The translations under genes were made by a program, and so were the position numbers. The notes under the pieces are model-generated. The model ran no database searches and had not been told where the DNA came from. It saw only the letters and a program-made list of their open reading frames with translations. 64,000 bases of DNA from Bradyrhizobium sp. cir1 (GTDB taxonomy: Bacteria; Pseudomonadota; Alphaproteobacteria; Rhizobiales; Xanthobacteraceae): assembly GCF_014198245.1 (NCBI RefSeq), contig NZ_JACIHE010000019.1, positions 1 to 64,000 on the forward strand, read 5' to 3'. Below, piece after piece: positions 1-8,090 of this stretch (within the stretch, counting starts at the first letter, position 1; the number at the start of each line of letters is the position of its first letter).

Positions 1-98
1 CGTCAGCCATCGTCAGCCCCTGCTTCGCGCGCAACTCCAGCGAATCACAGCATCGCCGCCGTGGCAAATACTGATCCCTACCAAAAGAATCTCACACT

Positions 99-143
99 CT
101 GAGGAGCCCGCCGAGCGGTCGTCTCGAAGGACGAGGCGCTTGC
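99..143. repeat. Possible dispersed intergenic repeat (single copy here)
   Basis: The first 190 bases hold no convincing gene. Within them a stretch reading CTGAGGAGCCCGCCGAGCGG, then GTCTCGAAGGACGAGG, resembles a short repeat I associate with Bradyrhizobium and Rhodopseudomonas intergenic regions. Only one copy occurs in this window, so the repeat status rests on recollection rather than on the sequence. Confidence 0.3.
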
Positions 144-190
144 TCTGGTCGTCATCAAGAAGCCATCTGCGATAGCCCTCCCGACCAACT

Positions 191-221
191 GCGGACCGGT
201 GTTCAGCCGGTCCGCTTTTTT
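191..221 (+). terminator. Rho-independent terminator
   Basis: A perfect 9-bp stem (GCGGACCGG / CCGGTCCGC) with a 7-base loop is followed directly by six T on the + strand. This is a classic intrinsic terminator for rightward transcription entering from the left edge. The last codons of the leftward DUF763 gene lie inside its 3' arm, so the two features overlap. Confidence 0.75.
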
Positions 222-1447
222 GTGGCCGCTAGCTCGCGCTCCCAGCCGAACACGGAGCGACCGTCGAGATCGGGCGAGGCAGCACGTTCGCCGGCGATGA
301 ACGACTCCACCGACGGTCCTTGCGCGGTCCGCTCCAGCCGCCGCGCCTGGTCGTCGAGGCGCCTGATCGCCTGCATCTCCTCCTCGCGACCGAGCTTGGC
401 GTTCTGGATTGCACCTTTCAGCACACGGATGGTCTCGTCATAGACCTTGATCGGGACGGGATAGGGATGCCGGTCCTTGCCGCCATGGGCGAGCGAGAAG
501 CGCGCAGGGTCCGTGAACCGATAGGGCGCGCCATGCACGACCTCGGCCACCATCGCCAGCGAACGCACGGTGCGCGCGCCGACGCCGGGCGTCAGCAGCA
601 GTTCCGGGAAATCGACCGGGCCGCGTTCGGCCGCCGCGGCCAGCGTGCCGTGCAGGCGGCGCGCGAACACGTCCTTGGGCCTGACGTCGTGATGATCAGG
701 CATGATCAGGTGCGGCAGCGTGGCTTGCGCCGGCTCGGTCCCGGTGAGCCGCTCGAATTCGGAGACGATGCGATCGGGGCCGAGATCGGAAAGCAGCTCA
801 AGTTGCGCGTTGCGCGAGACGTCGGCGCGGTGATCGGTGAGATTGACGATCTCGCCTTGCTGCGGACCGTCGATCGCGCTGTGCGGCGTATCGACAAAGC
901 TCTTCAGCGCCTCGGAATGCCAGTGATAGCGCCGGGCCTGGCGCTTGTCGCCGTTCATGCCCTGCTGCACCACCGTCCACTTGCCGTCGGCGGTGACGAA
1001 GAAGCCGTGCAGATAAAGATCGAAACCGTCTTGCACCGCGGCGCTGTCGACCTTGGCCACCAGACGGCTGGCGCGCGTGAGCTTGGCGCCATCGAAGCCG
1101 ACGCGATCGCCGAGCTGCAACAGCTCGTCCGGCGTCTTGCGCGAATGCTGGCCGCGGCCGCCGCAGACATAGATGCCGAGCTCGTCCTGGAGCGGGCCAA
1201 GTCCGCGCTTCAGCGCGCCGATCACCGAGGTGGTGATGCCCGAGGAGTGCCAGTCCATCCCCATCACGGCGCCGAACGACTGGAACCAGAACGGATGCGA
1301 CAGACGCTGAAGGAATGCATCGCGCCCATAATGATGCACGACCGCCTGTGTGACGATCGCGCCGAGCGTTGCCATGCGGCTCGCGAGCCACGGCGGAACC
1401 CGTCCGGTGTGGAGAGGAAGATCGGCGCTGCCGGTTCGTCTGGTCAT
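203..1447 (-). CDS. DUF763 domain protein
   Basis: A 414-residue protein matching the DUF763 family, which is widespread in bacteria and archaea but has no firmly assigned biochemical role. The family signature is clear: an N-terminal PLHTGRVPPWL segment, the WHSSGITTSVIGALKRGL block at about residues 66-83, a GGRG-HSRKTP block near 95-105, and a helical, charged C-terminus. The length is normal. The start at 1447 has no strong ribosome-binding site; Met25 is the next candidate. The stop codon lies inside the 3' arm of the terminator at 191-221. It stands alone, with the PepSY membrane gene upstream on the same strand, and nothing in the context suggests a function. Confidence 0.85.
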   Translation of the reverse strand: MTRRTGSADLPLHTGRVPPWLASRMATLGAIVTQAVVHHYGRDAFLQRLSHPFWFQSFGAVMGMDWHSSGITTSVIGALKRGLGPLQDELGIYVCGGRGQHSRKTPDELLQLGDRVGFDGAKLTRASRLVAKVDSAAVQDGFDLYLHGFFVTADGKWTVVQQGMNGDKRQARRYHWHSEALKSFVDTPHSAIDGPQQGEIVNLTDHRADVSRNAQLELLSDLGPDRIVSEFERLTGTEPAQATLPHLIMPDHHDVRPKDVFARRLHGTLAAAAERGPVDFPELLLTPGVGARTVRSLAMVAEVVHGAPYRFTDPARFSLAHGGKDRHPYPVPIKVYDETIRVLKGAIQNAKLGREEEMQAIRRLDDQARRLERTAQGPSVESFIAGERAASPDLDGRSVFGWERELAATKKRTG

Positions 1448-1498
1448 GTGCGTGCAAGACTAGCGCGGTTCGGCGGCGGTTGCACCAGGCGAATGCTG

Positions 1499-2422
1499 CT
1501 AGGCGGCCCCGACAACGGCCGGGTCGCCTTGCTCGCTCGATCGCGGGCGCCGCTTGCGCAGCTTCCGACGTGCCCAGATCAGGAGTCCCGTCGATAGCAG
1601 CGTCAGGAGTGCGATCGAGGTAATGATATTGAGCGGCGAAGCAATCAGAGCCGACCAGTTTCCCTCGTGGATCAGCCGCGGCCAGTTGCGCGGCAGCGCC
1701 GTGACGCCGCTCGCATTGACGGTGTAGGCGCGGAGTTCGCCGCCCTCGTAGAGTCGCGCCATCACGCGGCCGCCGCGCGTGCCGATCGAGATCACGTGGG
1801 TGAGGTCGTGCTGGCCTGCGACCACGCGAACAGCTTCCAGCAGGGCAATTGGGCGTCCTCCGTCGGCTGACGCGGCTGCGTTCTGGAACGTCAGGCCGAG
1901 CGCCAAGCACAGGCCGGTCAGCGGGCTGAGCAGGATCAGCGGCAGCGCGAACCACGCGGTGCCCTTGTGCCATCCGGACAGCGTGTTGCGCAGCCGCGGC
2001 AATCCCATGAGGAGGCCGAGCACCATCAGCGCGACCATGGCGATCGTCGAGCCCGTCACCAGCCATGCCTGGCCGAGCAACCGTTCATGGGTGATGCGGG
2101 CCCACAGCAGGAGATTGGAGAGGCTGGAGCCTGCGGCGGCGGGCTCGCCGGTTGCGAGATCGATCGCCGGGGTGCCGGCGCCCTGCAGCGTCATGCGCTG
2201 GCTCGCGGCATTGATCGAAACGCCGCGCGCCTTGCCATCCGGATCGTATCGCTTCGCCAACTCGACGACGCGCCCTGCGTCAATGGCAGGACCGCTGATG
2301 CTACTCACTTGCACCAGCGGCTCGAAGGACAGGATCAGTCCGGTGACGATGATCGCGAGCAAGGGCAGGGCGAAGACCAGCGTGATCCAGCGATGCAGTG
2401 TCAACAGCAGGGGCTTGCTCAT
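1499..2422 (-). CDS. PepSY-associated TM helix protein
   Basis: A 307-residue inner-membrane protein of the PepSY-TM family, often linked to iron uptake or ferric reduction. Four hydrophobic segments are visible: residues about 4-30 beginning LHRWITLVFALPLL, about 130-155, about 168-190, and near the C-terminus (NIITSIALLTLLSTGLLIW). Between them lie PepSY-like extracytoplasmic segments, and His residues in LHRWI, HERLLGQ and IHEGNW are candidate haem or metal ligands. I chose the start at 2422 over a start 31 codons further upstream because GGAG lies seven bases before it. A basic tail (RRKLRKRRPR) follows the last helix. No TonB receptor is adjacent, so the iron link is inferred from the family. 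Confidence 0.8.
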   Translation of the reverse strand: MSKPLLLTLHRWITLVFALPLLAIIVTGLILSFEPLVQVSSISGPAIDAGRVVELAKRYDPDGKARGVSINAASQRMTLQGAGTPAIDLATGEPAAAGSSLSNLLLWARITHERLLGQAWLVTGSTIAMVALMVLGLLMGLPRLRNTLSGWHKGTAWFALPLILLSPLTGLCLALGLTFQNAAASADGGRPIALLEAVRVVAGQHDLTHVISIGTRGGRVMARLYEGGELRAYTVNASGVTALPRNWPRLIHEGNWSALIASPLNIITSIALLTLLSTGLLIWARRKLRKRRPRSSEQGDPAVVGAA

Positions 2423-2603
2423 GTCAGGTCTCCGACGATCCACCGCTTTGGTTGCCCAATGCGGCGCCGAAGACAAATGACGCTTTGTCCATGTTGTTGC
2501 GTTGATTTGCAGCAAGCTGAGTTGACGACGCTAGCGAATGCCAACCGTTTGCACCTGGGCGGAAATCGTCTGGCAGTTCTCGGTGCTTGCGGCGAATTGA
2601 GAT

Positions 2604-3006
2604 CTACTCGCGCTTGGCCTTCGTCGCGCCGCGCAGGCCCGCTTGCTGCTGGATCGTGTCCAGTACGCGTTGGACTGTTCCTCCGTCACGAAGCGGTTGA
2701 GCAGGGGAAGCGCGTCCTCGCGCCCTTTGGGAATCGCGATCGCCATGTGCTCCAGCCCCCAATTGCCGTCGAGGATTTTGGCGCCCGGCATCTGGTCGGA
2801 CATGTCGAACAGTGTTGGCTTGTTGGTGGCGTAGAGGTCGATCTCGCTCCTGCCGAACATGGCGATCGCGGCCTTGACGCTTTCGGCGGGAACGATGGTC
2901 GCATTCTTGAATTTCGCCGGCAGTCGGCGCGCACGGGCGCGCTGACGGGGCCGATGATTGCGACCGCGAGTAGGGCGGTGCGCGCAATGTGCCCAGAGGT
3001 CCTCAT
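2604..3006 (-). pseudogene. Decayed solute-binding protein gene
   Basis: Remnant of an amino-acid-type (SBP_bac_3) ABC substrate-binding protein. A signal peptide is readable in one frame from 3006 (MRTSGHIARTALLAVAIIG). The characteristic C-terminal half (SEIDLYATNKPTLFDMSDQM, MAIAIPKGREDALPLLNRFV) lies in a second frame up to about 2690. The last residues (VQRVLDTIQQQAGLRGATKA) lie in a third frame ending at the stop at 2604-2606. At roughly 130 codons it is about half the expected 260-280, so a large internal deletion plus two frameshifts have inactivated it. It sits between the PepSY gene and the TctC gene, all on the same strand. Confidence 0.75.
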
Positions 3007-3016
3007 GTGAAGCGCC

Positions 3017-3994
3017 TCACTGTGCGCGGATGTTGGCGGCCTTCAGCACCGGCTCCCATTTGGTCGCCTCGGCATGCATGTAGGCGTCAAAGTCCTTGGC
3101 GGAGGAGCCGACGGGGGCTGCGCCGATCTTGCCGAGCGTCGACAGCACGCTGGGGTCCTGCAGCGCCGCCTTGAGGTCGGCCTCGAGCTTGGCGACGATC
3201 TCCGGCGGCATCTTGGCCGGACCAAGCACGCCCCACCAGACTGAGACGTCGTAGCCGGGTACGCCGGCCTCGGCGATGGTCGGAACATCCGGCAGCGCCT
3301 TGGAGCGCTCGGCTGAGGTCACCGCGAGCGCGCGCACGGGGCCGCCTTCGAGCTGGCCGATGGCCTCCGCGAGTGGATTGATGCTGAGCGGGATCTCGCC
3401 GGCGATCACGGCGGTCAGCGCCGGTGCGCCGCCCTTGTAGGGAATCGCGACGATCTTGGTGCCGGACATGTATTTGAGCAGCTCGCCGGCAAGATGCGCC
3501 GAGGTGCCGTTGCCGGACATGCCGTAGGAGAGCTTGTCTGGCTCTTTCTTCGCGGCGGCGAGGAGATCGCCGAGCGTCTTGTAGGGGCTGTCCTTGGCTA
3601 CCACGATGGCGAGCGGTGAGGAGGCGACTTCGGTGATCGCGGTGAAATCCCTGAACGTGTCGTAGGGCACGCTCGGATAGATGAACTGATTCAGCGGATG
3701 GCCGCTCGCGACCAGAATCAGCGTGTAGCCGTCGGGCGCGGCCTGGGCCAGCGCCTGCGAGGCGACGATGCCGCCGGCGCCGGGACGATTGTCGATCACC
3801 GGCTGCTGGCCCCAGGTTTTGGCCAGTGCCTGGCCCAGCGTACGCGCGAGCACGTCGACCGCGCCGCCGGCCGCGTAGGGCACCAGAATGTGGACGGGCT
3901 TGCTCGGGTAGTTGTCGGCTTGCGCGGTGCTCGCGGCCAGCAGCAGGCCTGCGCCGACGGCGAACCGGCCGATTGTCGTGTTCAAACCCAGCAT
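3017..3994 (-). CDS. TctC/Bug-family tripartite tricarboxylate transporter binding protein
   Basis: A 325-residue periplasmic solute-binding protein of the Bug (TctC) family. It starts with a signal peptide (hydrophobic stretch to AQA at about residue 26), then YPSKPVHILVPYAAGG, the conserved N-terminal block of the family, and the SYGMSGNGTSAHLAGEL and IPYKGGAPALT ligand-loop motifs. The frame is open far upstream of 3994, but the signal peptide and an AAGGAG eight bases upstream fix the start there. No TctA or TctB permease gene occurs in the window. It is divergent from the TetR gene at 4109, with a palindrome between them, so it probably imports the aromatic acid degraded by the operon at 4845-9013; that link is inference. 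Confidence 0.88.
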   Translation of the reverse strand: MLGLNTTIGRFAVGAGLLLAASTAQADNYPSKPVHILVPYAAGGAVDVLARTLGQALAKTWGQQPVIDNRPGAGGIVASQALAQAAPDGYTLILVASGHPLNQFIYPSVPYDTFRDFTAITEVASSPLAIVVAKDSPYKTLGDLLAAAKKEPDKLSYGMSGNGTSAHLAGELLKYMSGTKIVAIPYKGGAPALTAVIAGEIPLSINPLAEAIGQLEGGPVRALAVTSAERSKALPDVPTIAEAGVPGYDVSVWWGVLGPAKMPPEIVAKLEADLKAALQDPSVLSTLGKIGAAPVGSSAKDFDAYMHAEATKWEPVLKAANIRAQ

Positions 3995-4086
3995 TCCCAG
4001 CACTCCTTGCGGGCATTCCGTCCCTGACGGCGGTCTCCAGGCCGCTCCGGACGTTGCCCATGGTTTTTGTTGACGAGACCTGATCT

Positions 4087-4104
4087 TTTGTACGATAGTA
4101 CAAA
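4087..4104. promoter_or_regulatory. Candidate TetR operator
   Basis: Perfect inverted repeat TTTGTAC-GATA-GTACAAA (7-bp arms, 4-bp spacer) between the divergent TctC and TetR genes, ending five bases before the chosen TetR start. Position and symmetry fit an autoregulatory TetR site controlling both directions. Binding is inferred. Confidence 0.65.
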
Positions 4105-4108
4105 TCGC

Positions 4109-4819
4109 ATGGTACGCAAGCCCACCAGCAAGGAAACGGCCCGCAAGCCGAACATGCGCGAGGCGATTCTCGCCGCGGCCGAGGAGCTGTTCGCCACCAA
4201 CGGCTTCAATGCCGTGTCGGTGCGCGACATCGCGCAGGCGGCCGGGGCCAATCCCGGCAGCGTGACCTATCATTTCAAGACCAAGGACGGCCTGCTGCTG
4301 GAGATCTACCGGCGCCATTGCGGGCCGATGAATTTGCGACGTTCCGAGCTGCTCGCCGCCGCAAAACGCGTGCGCGATCTCCAGGATCGGCTGGAGGCGA
4401 TCGTGCGCGCCTATGTGGTGCCGGCCTTCACCTCGGGCAGCGATCTCGCCGGCGGCGGGGCGCGCTTCACGCGGCTGCGTGCGGTGATGTCGGCCGAAGG
4501 CAACGAGGTCGCGCGAAAAATCATCGCGCAGACCTTCGATGATACCAGCCATGCCTTCATCGACGCGATCCACGAGAGCCTGCCGCACATTCCGCGCACC
4601 GACATCGTCTGGCGCAGCCATTTCCTGCTCGGCGCGCTCTACTACTCGCTGGTGACGCCGGATCGCGTCTCGCGCCTGTCGCGCGGCGAGGCCGACGGCA
4701 GCGATGCCGCGGGCGCCATCGAGCAGTTGGTGCAGGCCACCGTCGCCGCGTTCCAGGCGCCGGCGCTGGACCAGGCTGCGCCGGCGCGGCGGCGACCGGT
4801 GGTCAGCAGCAAGACTTGA
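4109..4819 (+). CDS. TetR/AcrR family transcriptional regulator
   Basis: A 236-residue TetR-type repressor. The N-terminal helix-turn-helix is clear at residues about 17-62 (ILAAAEELFATNGFNAVSVR, then IAQAAGANPGSVTYHFKTKD), followed by a helical ligand-binding domain that includes a TetR C-terminal segment. The start at 4109 lies just after a perfect palindrome and has no obvious Shine-Dalgarno sequence, so it may be leaderless or weakly translated; Met16 at 4154 and a TTG at 4067 are alternatives. It is divergent from the TctC gene and immediately upstream of the ligI operon in the same direction, so it is the likely regulator of both. The effector is unknown, plausibly an aromatic acid or pathway intermediate. 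Confidence 0.88.
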   Translation: MVRKPTSKETARKPNMREAILAAAEELFATNGFNAVSVRDIAQAAGANPGSVTYHFKTKDGLLLEIYRRHCGPMNLRRSELLAAAKRVRDLQDRLEAIVRAYVVPAFTSGSDLAGGGARFTRLRAVMSAEGNEVARKIIAQTFDDTSHAFIDAIHESLPHIPRTDIVWRSHFLLGALYYSLVTPDRVSRLSRGEADGSDAAGAIEQLVQATVAAFQAPALDQAAPARRRPVVSSKT

Positions 4820-4844
4820 TACAGTCTCGCTCGGCGATTCAAAG

Positions 4845-5729
4845 ATGACGATGATGTACACGCCGACCATTCCGCCGCCAGATCCCAACACGCGCACGCC
4901 GAAGTTCAGGCTGCCGAAGCTGTCCTGCGACGCGCATTGCCACATCTTCGGACCCGGCGCGAAATATCCTTACGCGCCGGGTCGTTCCTACACGCCGCCC
5001 GATGCGCCGCTGGAGGATTTTCGGGCGCTGCATGCCAAGCTCGGCGTGGAGCGCGCGGTCATCGTCAATGCCAGCGTGCACGGCACCGACAACACGGTGG
5101 CGCTCGATGCGATCACTCAGAGCAACGGCGCCTACCGTGCGGTTGCCAATATCGACGACAGCATCACCGAGCGTGACCTCCGCGTGCTGCACGAGGGCGG
5201 TTTTCGCGGCTGCCGCTTCAATTTCGTCCGCCATCTCGGCGGCGTCCCCGACAAGCGCGTGTTCGACCGCATCATCGCCATGGTCACACCGCTCGGCTGG
5301 CACATCGATCTGCATTTCGATGCGATCGATCTGCCCGAATATGCCGACATGCTGACCAGGCTGCCGCTGAGCTACACCATCGACCATATGGGCCGGGTGA
5401 AGGCGTCCGAGGGGCTCGATCAGCTTCCGTTCAAGATCCTGATCGAGCTGATGCAGCGCGACGAGAAGTGCTGGGTGAAGATCTGCGGCTCCGAGCGGGT
5501 GTCCTCGGCCGGCCCGCCGTTCACGGATGCGGTGCCGTTCGCCCGAAAGATCGTCGAGACCGCGCCCGACCGCGTCATCTGGGGGACCGATTGGCCGCAT
5601 CCCAACGTCAAGGTGATGCCGAACGACGGTGACCTCGTCGATCTGATCCCGCTGTTTGCGCCGGAGCCGGAGTTCCAGGCGAAGATTCTGGTCGACAATC
5701 CCGCGCGCCTGTTCGAGTTCGAGGCGTGA
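4845..5729 (+). CDS. ligI: 2-pyrone-4,6-dicarboxylate lactonase-like amidohydrolase
   Basis: A 294-residue TIM-barrel hydrolase of the amidohydrolase superfamily, closely resembling LigI, which hydrolyses 2-pyrone-4,6-dicarboxylate to 4-oxalomesaconate in the protocatechuate 4,5-cleavage pathway. Visible signature: DAHCHIFGPG (His31, His33), HGTDN near 80-84, RGCRFNFV at 121-128, IDHMGR (His181) and WGTDWPHPN with catalytic Asp249, then the VDNPARLF C-terminal block. All are arranged as in the characterised Sphingobium enzyme. ATGs at 4845, 4851 and 4854 compete and none has a strong ribosome-binding site. It is the first gene of a closely spaced run ending at 9013. Family assignment is strong; the exact substrate is inferred from similarity and neighbours. 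Confidence 0.87.
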   Translation: MTMMYTPTIPPPDPNTRTPKFRLPKLSCDAHCHIFGPGAKYPYAPGRSYTPPDAPLEDFRALHAKLGVERAVIVNASVHGTDNTVALDAITQSNGAYRAVANIDDSITERDLRVLHEGGFRGCRFNFVRHLGGVPDKRVFDRIIAMVTPLGWHIDLHFDAIDLPEYADMLTRLPLSYTIDHMGRVKASEGLDQLPFKILIELMQRDEKCWVKICGSERVSSAGPPFTDAVPFARKIVETAPDRVIWGTDWPHPNVKVMPNDGDLVDLIPLFAPEPEFQAKILVDNPARLFEFEA

Positions 5730-5802
5730 CGACGATTGCGCGATCGACACGCTGTGCGGACATGCGTTGTGGACGCATGCATACGAACGAAAGGAGTAGC
5801 CC

Positions 5803-6516
5803 ATGAAAACAGGTCTCGTCGTCACAGCCCATCCTGGCGATTTCGTCTGGCGCGCCGGCGGCGCCATCGCGCTGCATGCGAAGAAGGGCTATCGCATGAA
5901 GATCGTGTGCATGTCCTTCGGCGAGCGCGGCGAGAGCCAGTTCGCGTGGAAGGAAAAGGGCGCGACGCTCGAGTCGGTCAAGGCCGGCCGCAAGGACGAG
6001 GCGGAGCGGGCCGCCAAGCTGTTAGGTGCCGAGATCGAGTTCTTCGACTGCGGCGACTATCCGCTGAAGCTGACCGAAGCGCATTTCGACCGCATGGTCG
6101 ACATCTACCGCGAGCTCAATCCGGCCTTCGTGCTGACGCATGCGCTGGAAGACCCCTATAATTTCGACCATCCCAATGCCGCGCATTTCGCCCAGGAGAC
6201 GCGCGTGGTCGCGCAGGCCATGGGCCACAAGCCCGGCGCGCAGTACAAATATTCCGCGCCGCCGGTGTTCCTGTTCGAGCCGCATCAGCCGGAGCAGTGC
6301 AATTACAAGCCGGACACGATCCTCAAGATCGACGAGGTCTGGAAGGAGAAATACGAGGCGTTCCAGATCCTCGCCGCGCAGAAGCACCTCTGGGGCTATT
6401 ACGAGCGTGTCGCGCTCAACCGCGGCATCCAGGGCAGCCGCAACACCGGCGTGCCCATGACCTATGGCGAGGCCTATCAGCGCCTGTTCCCGACCGTTGC
6501 GGAGGAACTGGCATGA
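5803..6516 (+). CDS. PIG-L family hydrolase/hydratase, GalB-like
   Basis: A 237-residue protein of the PIG-L (LmbE-like) zinc-dependent family. The usual AHPDD motif is AHPGD here (His10, Asp13), and a [16 protein letters not shown] segment supplies further metal-ligand candidates. In Pseudomonas putida a PIG-L-type protein, GalB, hydrates 4-carboxy-2-hydroxymuconate in the gallate and protocatechuate 4,5 pathways. Position between the lactonase and the aldolase makes that hydratase role likely here, since it would consume the LigI product. An excellent AAAGGAG precedes the ATG, and the stop overlaps the next start (ATGA). A deacetylase role remains possible from sequence alone. Confidence 0.85.
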   Translation: MKTGLVVTAHPGDFVWRAGGAIALHAKKGYRMKIVCMSFGERGESQFAWKEKGATLESVKAGRKDEAERAAKLLGAEIEFFDCGDYPLKLTEAHFDRMVDIYRELNPAFVLTHALEDPYNFDHPNAAHFAQETRVVAQAMGHKPGAQYKYSAPPVFLFEPHQPEQCNYKPDTILKIDEVWKEKYEAFQILAAQKHLWGYYERVALNRGIQGSRNTGVPMTYGEAYQRLFPTVAEELA

Positions 6517-7196
6517 AGCCCGTCGTCGTTCGCAACATCAAGCGGGCCGATCCCGCCGGGATGGCGGAATACGGCGTCTCGACCGTGCACGAGGCCTATG
6601 GCCGCATCGGCCTGATGAAGCCCTATCTGCGCCCCGTCTGGGCCGGTGCGTCGATCGCCGGCCCCGCCGTCACCGTGCTGGCGCAGCCCGGCGACAACTG
6701 GATGATCCATGTCGCCGTCGAGCAGTGCAGGAAGGGCGACATTCTCGTCGTCGGCTGCACCACCGACAATACCGACGGCATGTTCGGCGAGCTGCTCGCC
6801 ACCTCGCTGCAGGCGCGCGGCGTGCAGGGGCTGATCATCGATGCCGGCTGCCGCGACGTCAAAGCGCTGCACGAGATGAATTTTCCGGTGTGGTCGCGCG
6901 CGGTCTCGGCCAAGGGCACGGTCAAGGCCACGCTCGGTTCGGTCAACGTGCCCGTGGTCTGCGCCGGCGTGAATGTCGATCCCGGTGACATCATCGTCGC
7001 CGATGACGACGGTGTTGTGGTGGTGCCGAAGCGCTATGCGGCCGAGGTCGCCGAGAAGGGCAAGAAGCGCAACGCGGATGAAGGCGGCAAGCGCAAGCGG
7101 CTGGCGTCGGGCGAGCTCGGCCTCGACATGTACAGCATGCGCGAGGCGCTGGCGAAGGCGGGCCTCGTCTATGTCGACAATCCTGAGGACGTCTGA
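6513..7196 (+). CDS. RraA-type 4-carboxy-4-hydroxy-2-oxoadipate aldolase
   Basis: A 227-residue member of the RraA/HMG-CHA aldolase family (class II, divalent-metal dependent). The family blocks are present: [20 protein letters not shown] followed by IDAGCRDV (the metal- and substrate-binding Asp/Arg region), [20 protein letters not shown], and [10 protein letters not shown]. Enzymes of this type cleave 4-carboxy-4-hydroxy-2-oxoadipate to pyruvate and oxaloacetate, the last step of protocatechuate 4,5-cleavage, and also decarboxylate oxaloacetate. The start overlaps the preceding stop by four bases (ATGA), indicating translational coupling with the GalB-like gene. The RNase E regulator RraA belongs to the same superfamily, but the operon favours the aldolase. 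Confidence 0.87.
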   Translation: MKPVVVRNIKRADPAGMAEYGVSTVHEAYGRIGLMKPYLRPVWAGASIAGPAVTVLAQPGDNWMIHVAVEQCRKGDILVVGCTTDNTDGMFGELLATSLQARGVQGLIIDAGCRDVKALHEMNFPVWSRAVSAKGTVKATLGSVNVPVVCAGVNVDPGDIIVADDDGVVVVPKRYAAEVAEKGKKRNADEGGKRKRLASGELGLDMYSMREALAKAGLVYVDNPEDV

Positions 7197-7220
7197 AGAG
7201 AAAAGAAGCGGAGCGGGCGG

Positions 7221-8090
7221 ATGGATCGTCTCAAGCTGAAGGCCGTGCTCGGCAGTCATCCCCATGTGCAGGCGGTGAAGAGCGGCGCGCTCCGCTCCGA
7301 TCTCTTTGATTTGGACTTCATCGAGTACACGCCGACAAACACTGCGTTCAAGCCGATGGTGCGCGAGCAGGCCTTCGATGTCTGCGAGATGGCGATCGTC
7401 ACCTATCTGATGGCAAAGGCGCACGGCAAGCCGCTTGTGCTGCTGCCGGCGACCATGATGGGCCGCTTCCAGCATTCCTATGCGTTGTACAATCCCGCCA
7501 AGGGAACGCTCGGGCCATCCGATCTCGAAGGCAAGCGCGTCGGCATCCGCTCCTTCACGACCACGACCGGGGCCTGGATCAGGGGCATCCTCGCCAACGA
7601 TTACGGCGTCAATCTCGACAAGATCCGCTGGGTGACGTTCGAGGATCCGCATGTCGCCGAATATGTCGACACCACAGAGCGGGCGCCGAAAGACAAGAAG
7701 GTCCTGCAGATGCTGCTCGACGGCGAGCTCGACGCCGTGCTCGGCGAGGTCTCCAACGATCCCAAGCTGAAGCCGCTGTTCCCCGATCCGGCTGCAGAGG
7801 CCGCCAGATGGTATGCGCGGCGCGGCGTCGTGCCGGTCAATCATCTCGTGGTCGTGACCGAGAGCCTCGCGAAATCGCGCCCTGACGTGGTCGCCGGCGT
7901 CTATGATCTGCTCAAGCGGAACAAGGCGCAGGTGGGACCAGCGGCGACGCCCGACCTCGTCCCATTCGGGATCGAAGCCAACAGGAAACCGCTCGAGCTG
8001 ATCATCGATTATGCATTCCAGCAGGCGCTGATCCCGCGCCGCTATGCGGTCGAAGAGCTGTTCGACGAGACGACGCGAGGATTGAATTGA
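7221..8090 (+). CDS. 4,5-dihydroxyphthalate decarboxylase-like protein
   Basis: A 289-residue protein with a periplasmic-binding-like fold but no signal peptide, resembling the Pht5 4,5-dihydroxyphthalate decarboxylase group and NMT1-like proteins. Supporting segments are FDVCEMAIVTYLMAKAHGKP near residues 50-70, LEGKRVGIRSFTTTTGAWIR near 100-120, GELDAVLG near 170, and a FGIEANRKPLELIIDYAFQQ block near the C-terminus that I associate with this group. Known Pht5 converts 4,5-dihydroxyphthalate to protocatechuate, which would feed the lactonase-aldolase genes just upstream. The gene is separated from the aldolase by 24 bases and overlaps the next gene. Whether it is an enzyme or an uptake protein cannot be settled from sequence alone. 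Confidence 0.75.
   Translation: MDRLKLKAVLGSHPHVQAVKSGALRSDLFDLDFIEYTPTNTAFKPMVREQAFDVCEMAIVTYLMAKAHGKPLVLLPATMMGRFQHSYALYNPAKGTLGPSDLEGKRVGIRSFTTTTGAWIRGILANDYGVNLDKIRWVTFEDPHVAEYVDTTERAPKDKKVLQMLLDGELDAVLGEVSNDPKLKPLFPDPAAEAARWYARRGVVPVNHLVVVTESLAKSRPDVVAGVYDLLKRNKAQVGPAATPDLVPFGIEANRKPLELIIDYAFQQALIPRRYAVEELFDETTRGLN

Noticed and set aside
3995-4945. Long N-terminal extension of the TctC gene on the minus strand
   Set aside because: The frame is open for over 300 codons upstream, but it runs antisense to the TetR and ligI genes, has no homologous look, and the signal peptide and ribosome-binding site place the start at 3994.
6477-7844. Minus-strand open frame of 455 codons opposite the aldolase and Pht5-like genes
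   Set aside because: No domain, and the coupled + strand operon is intact.
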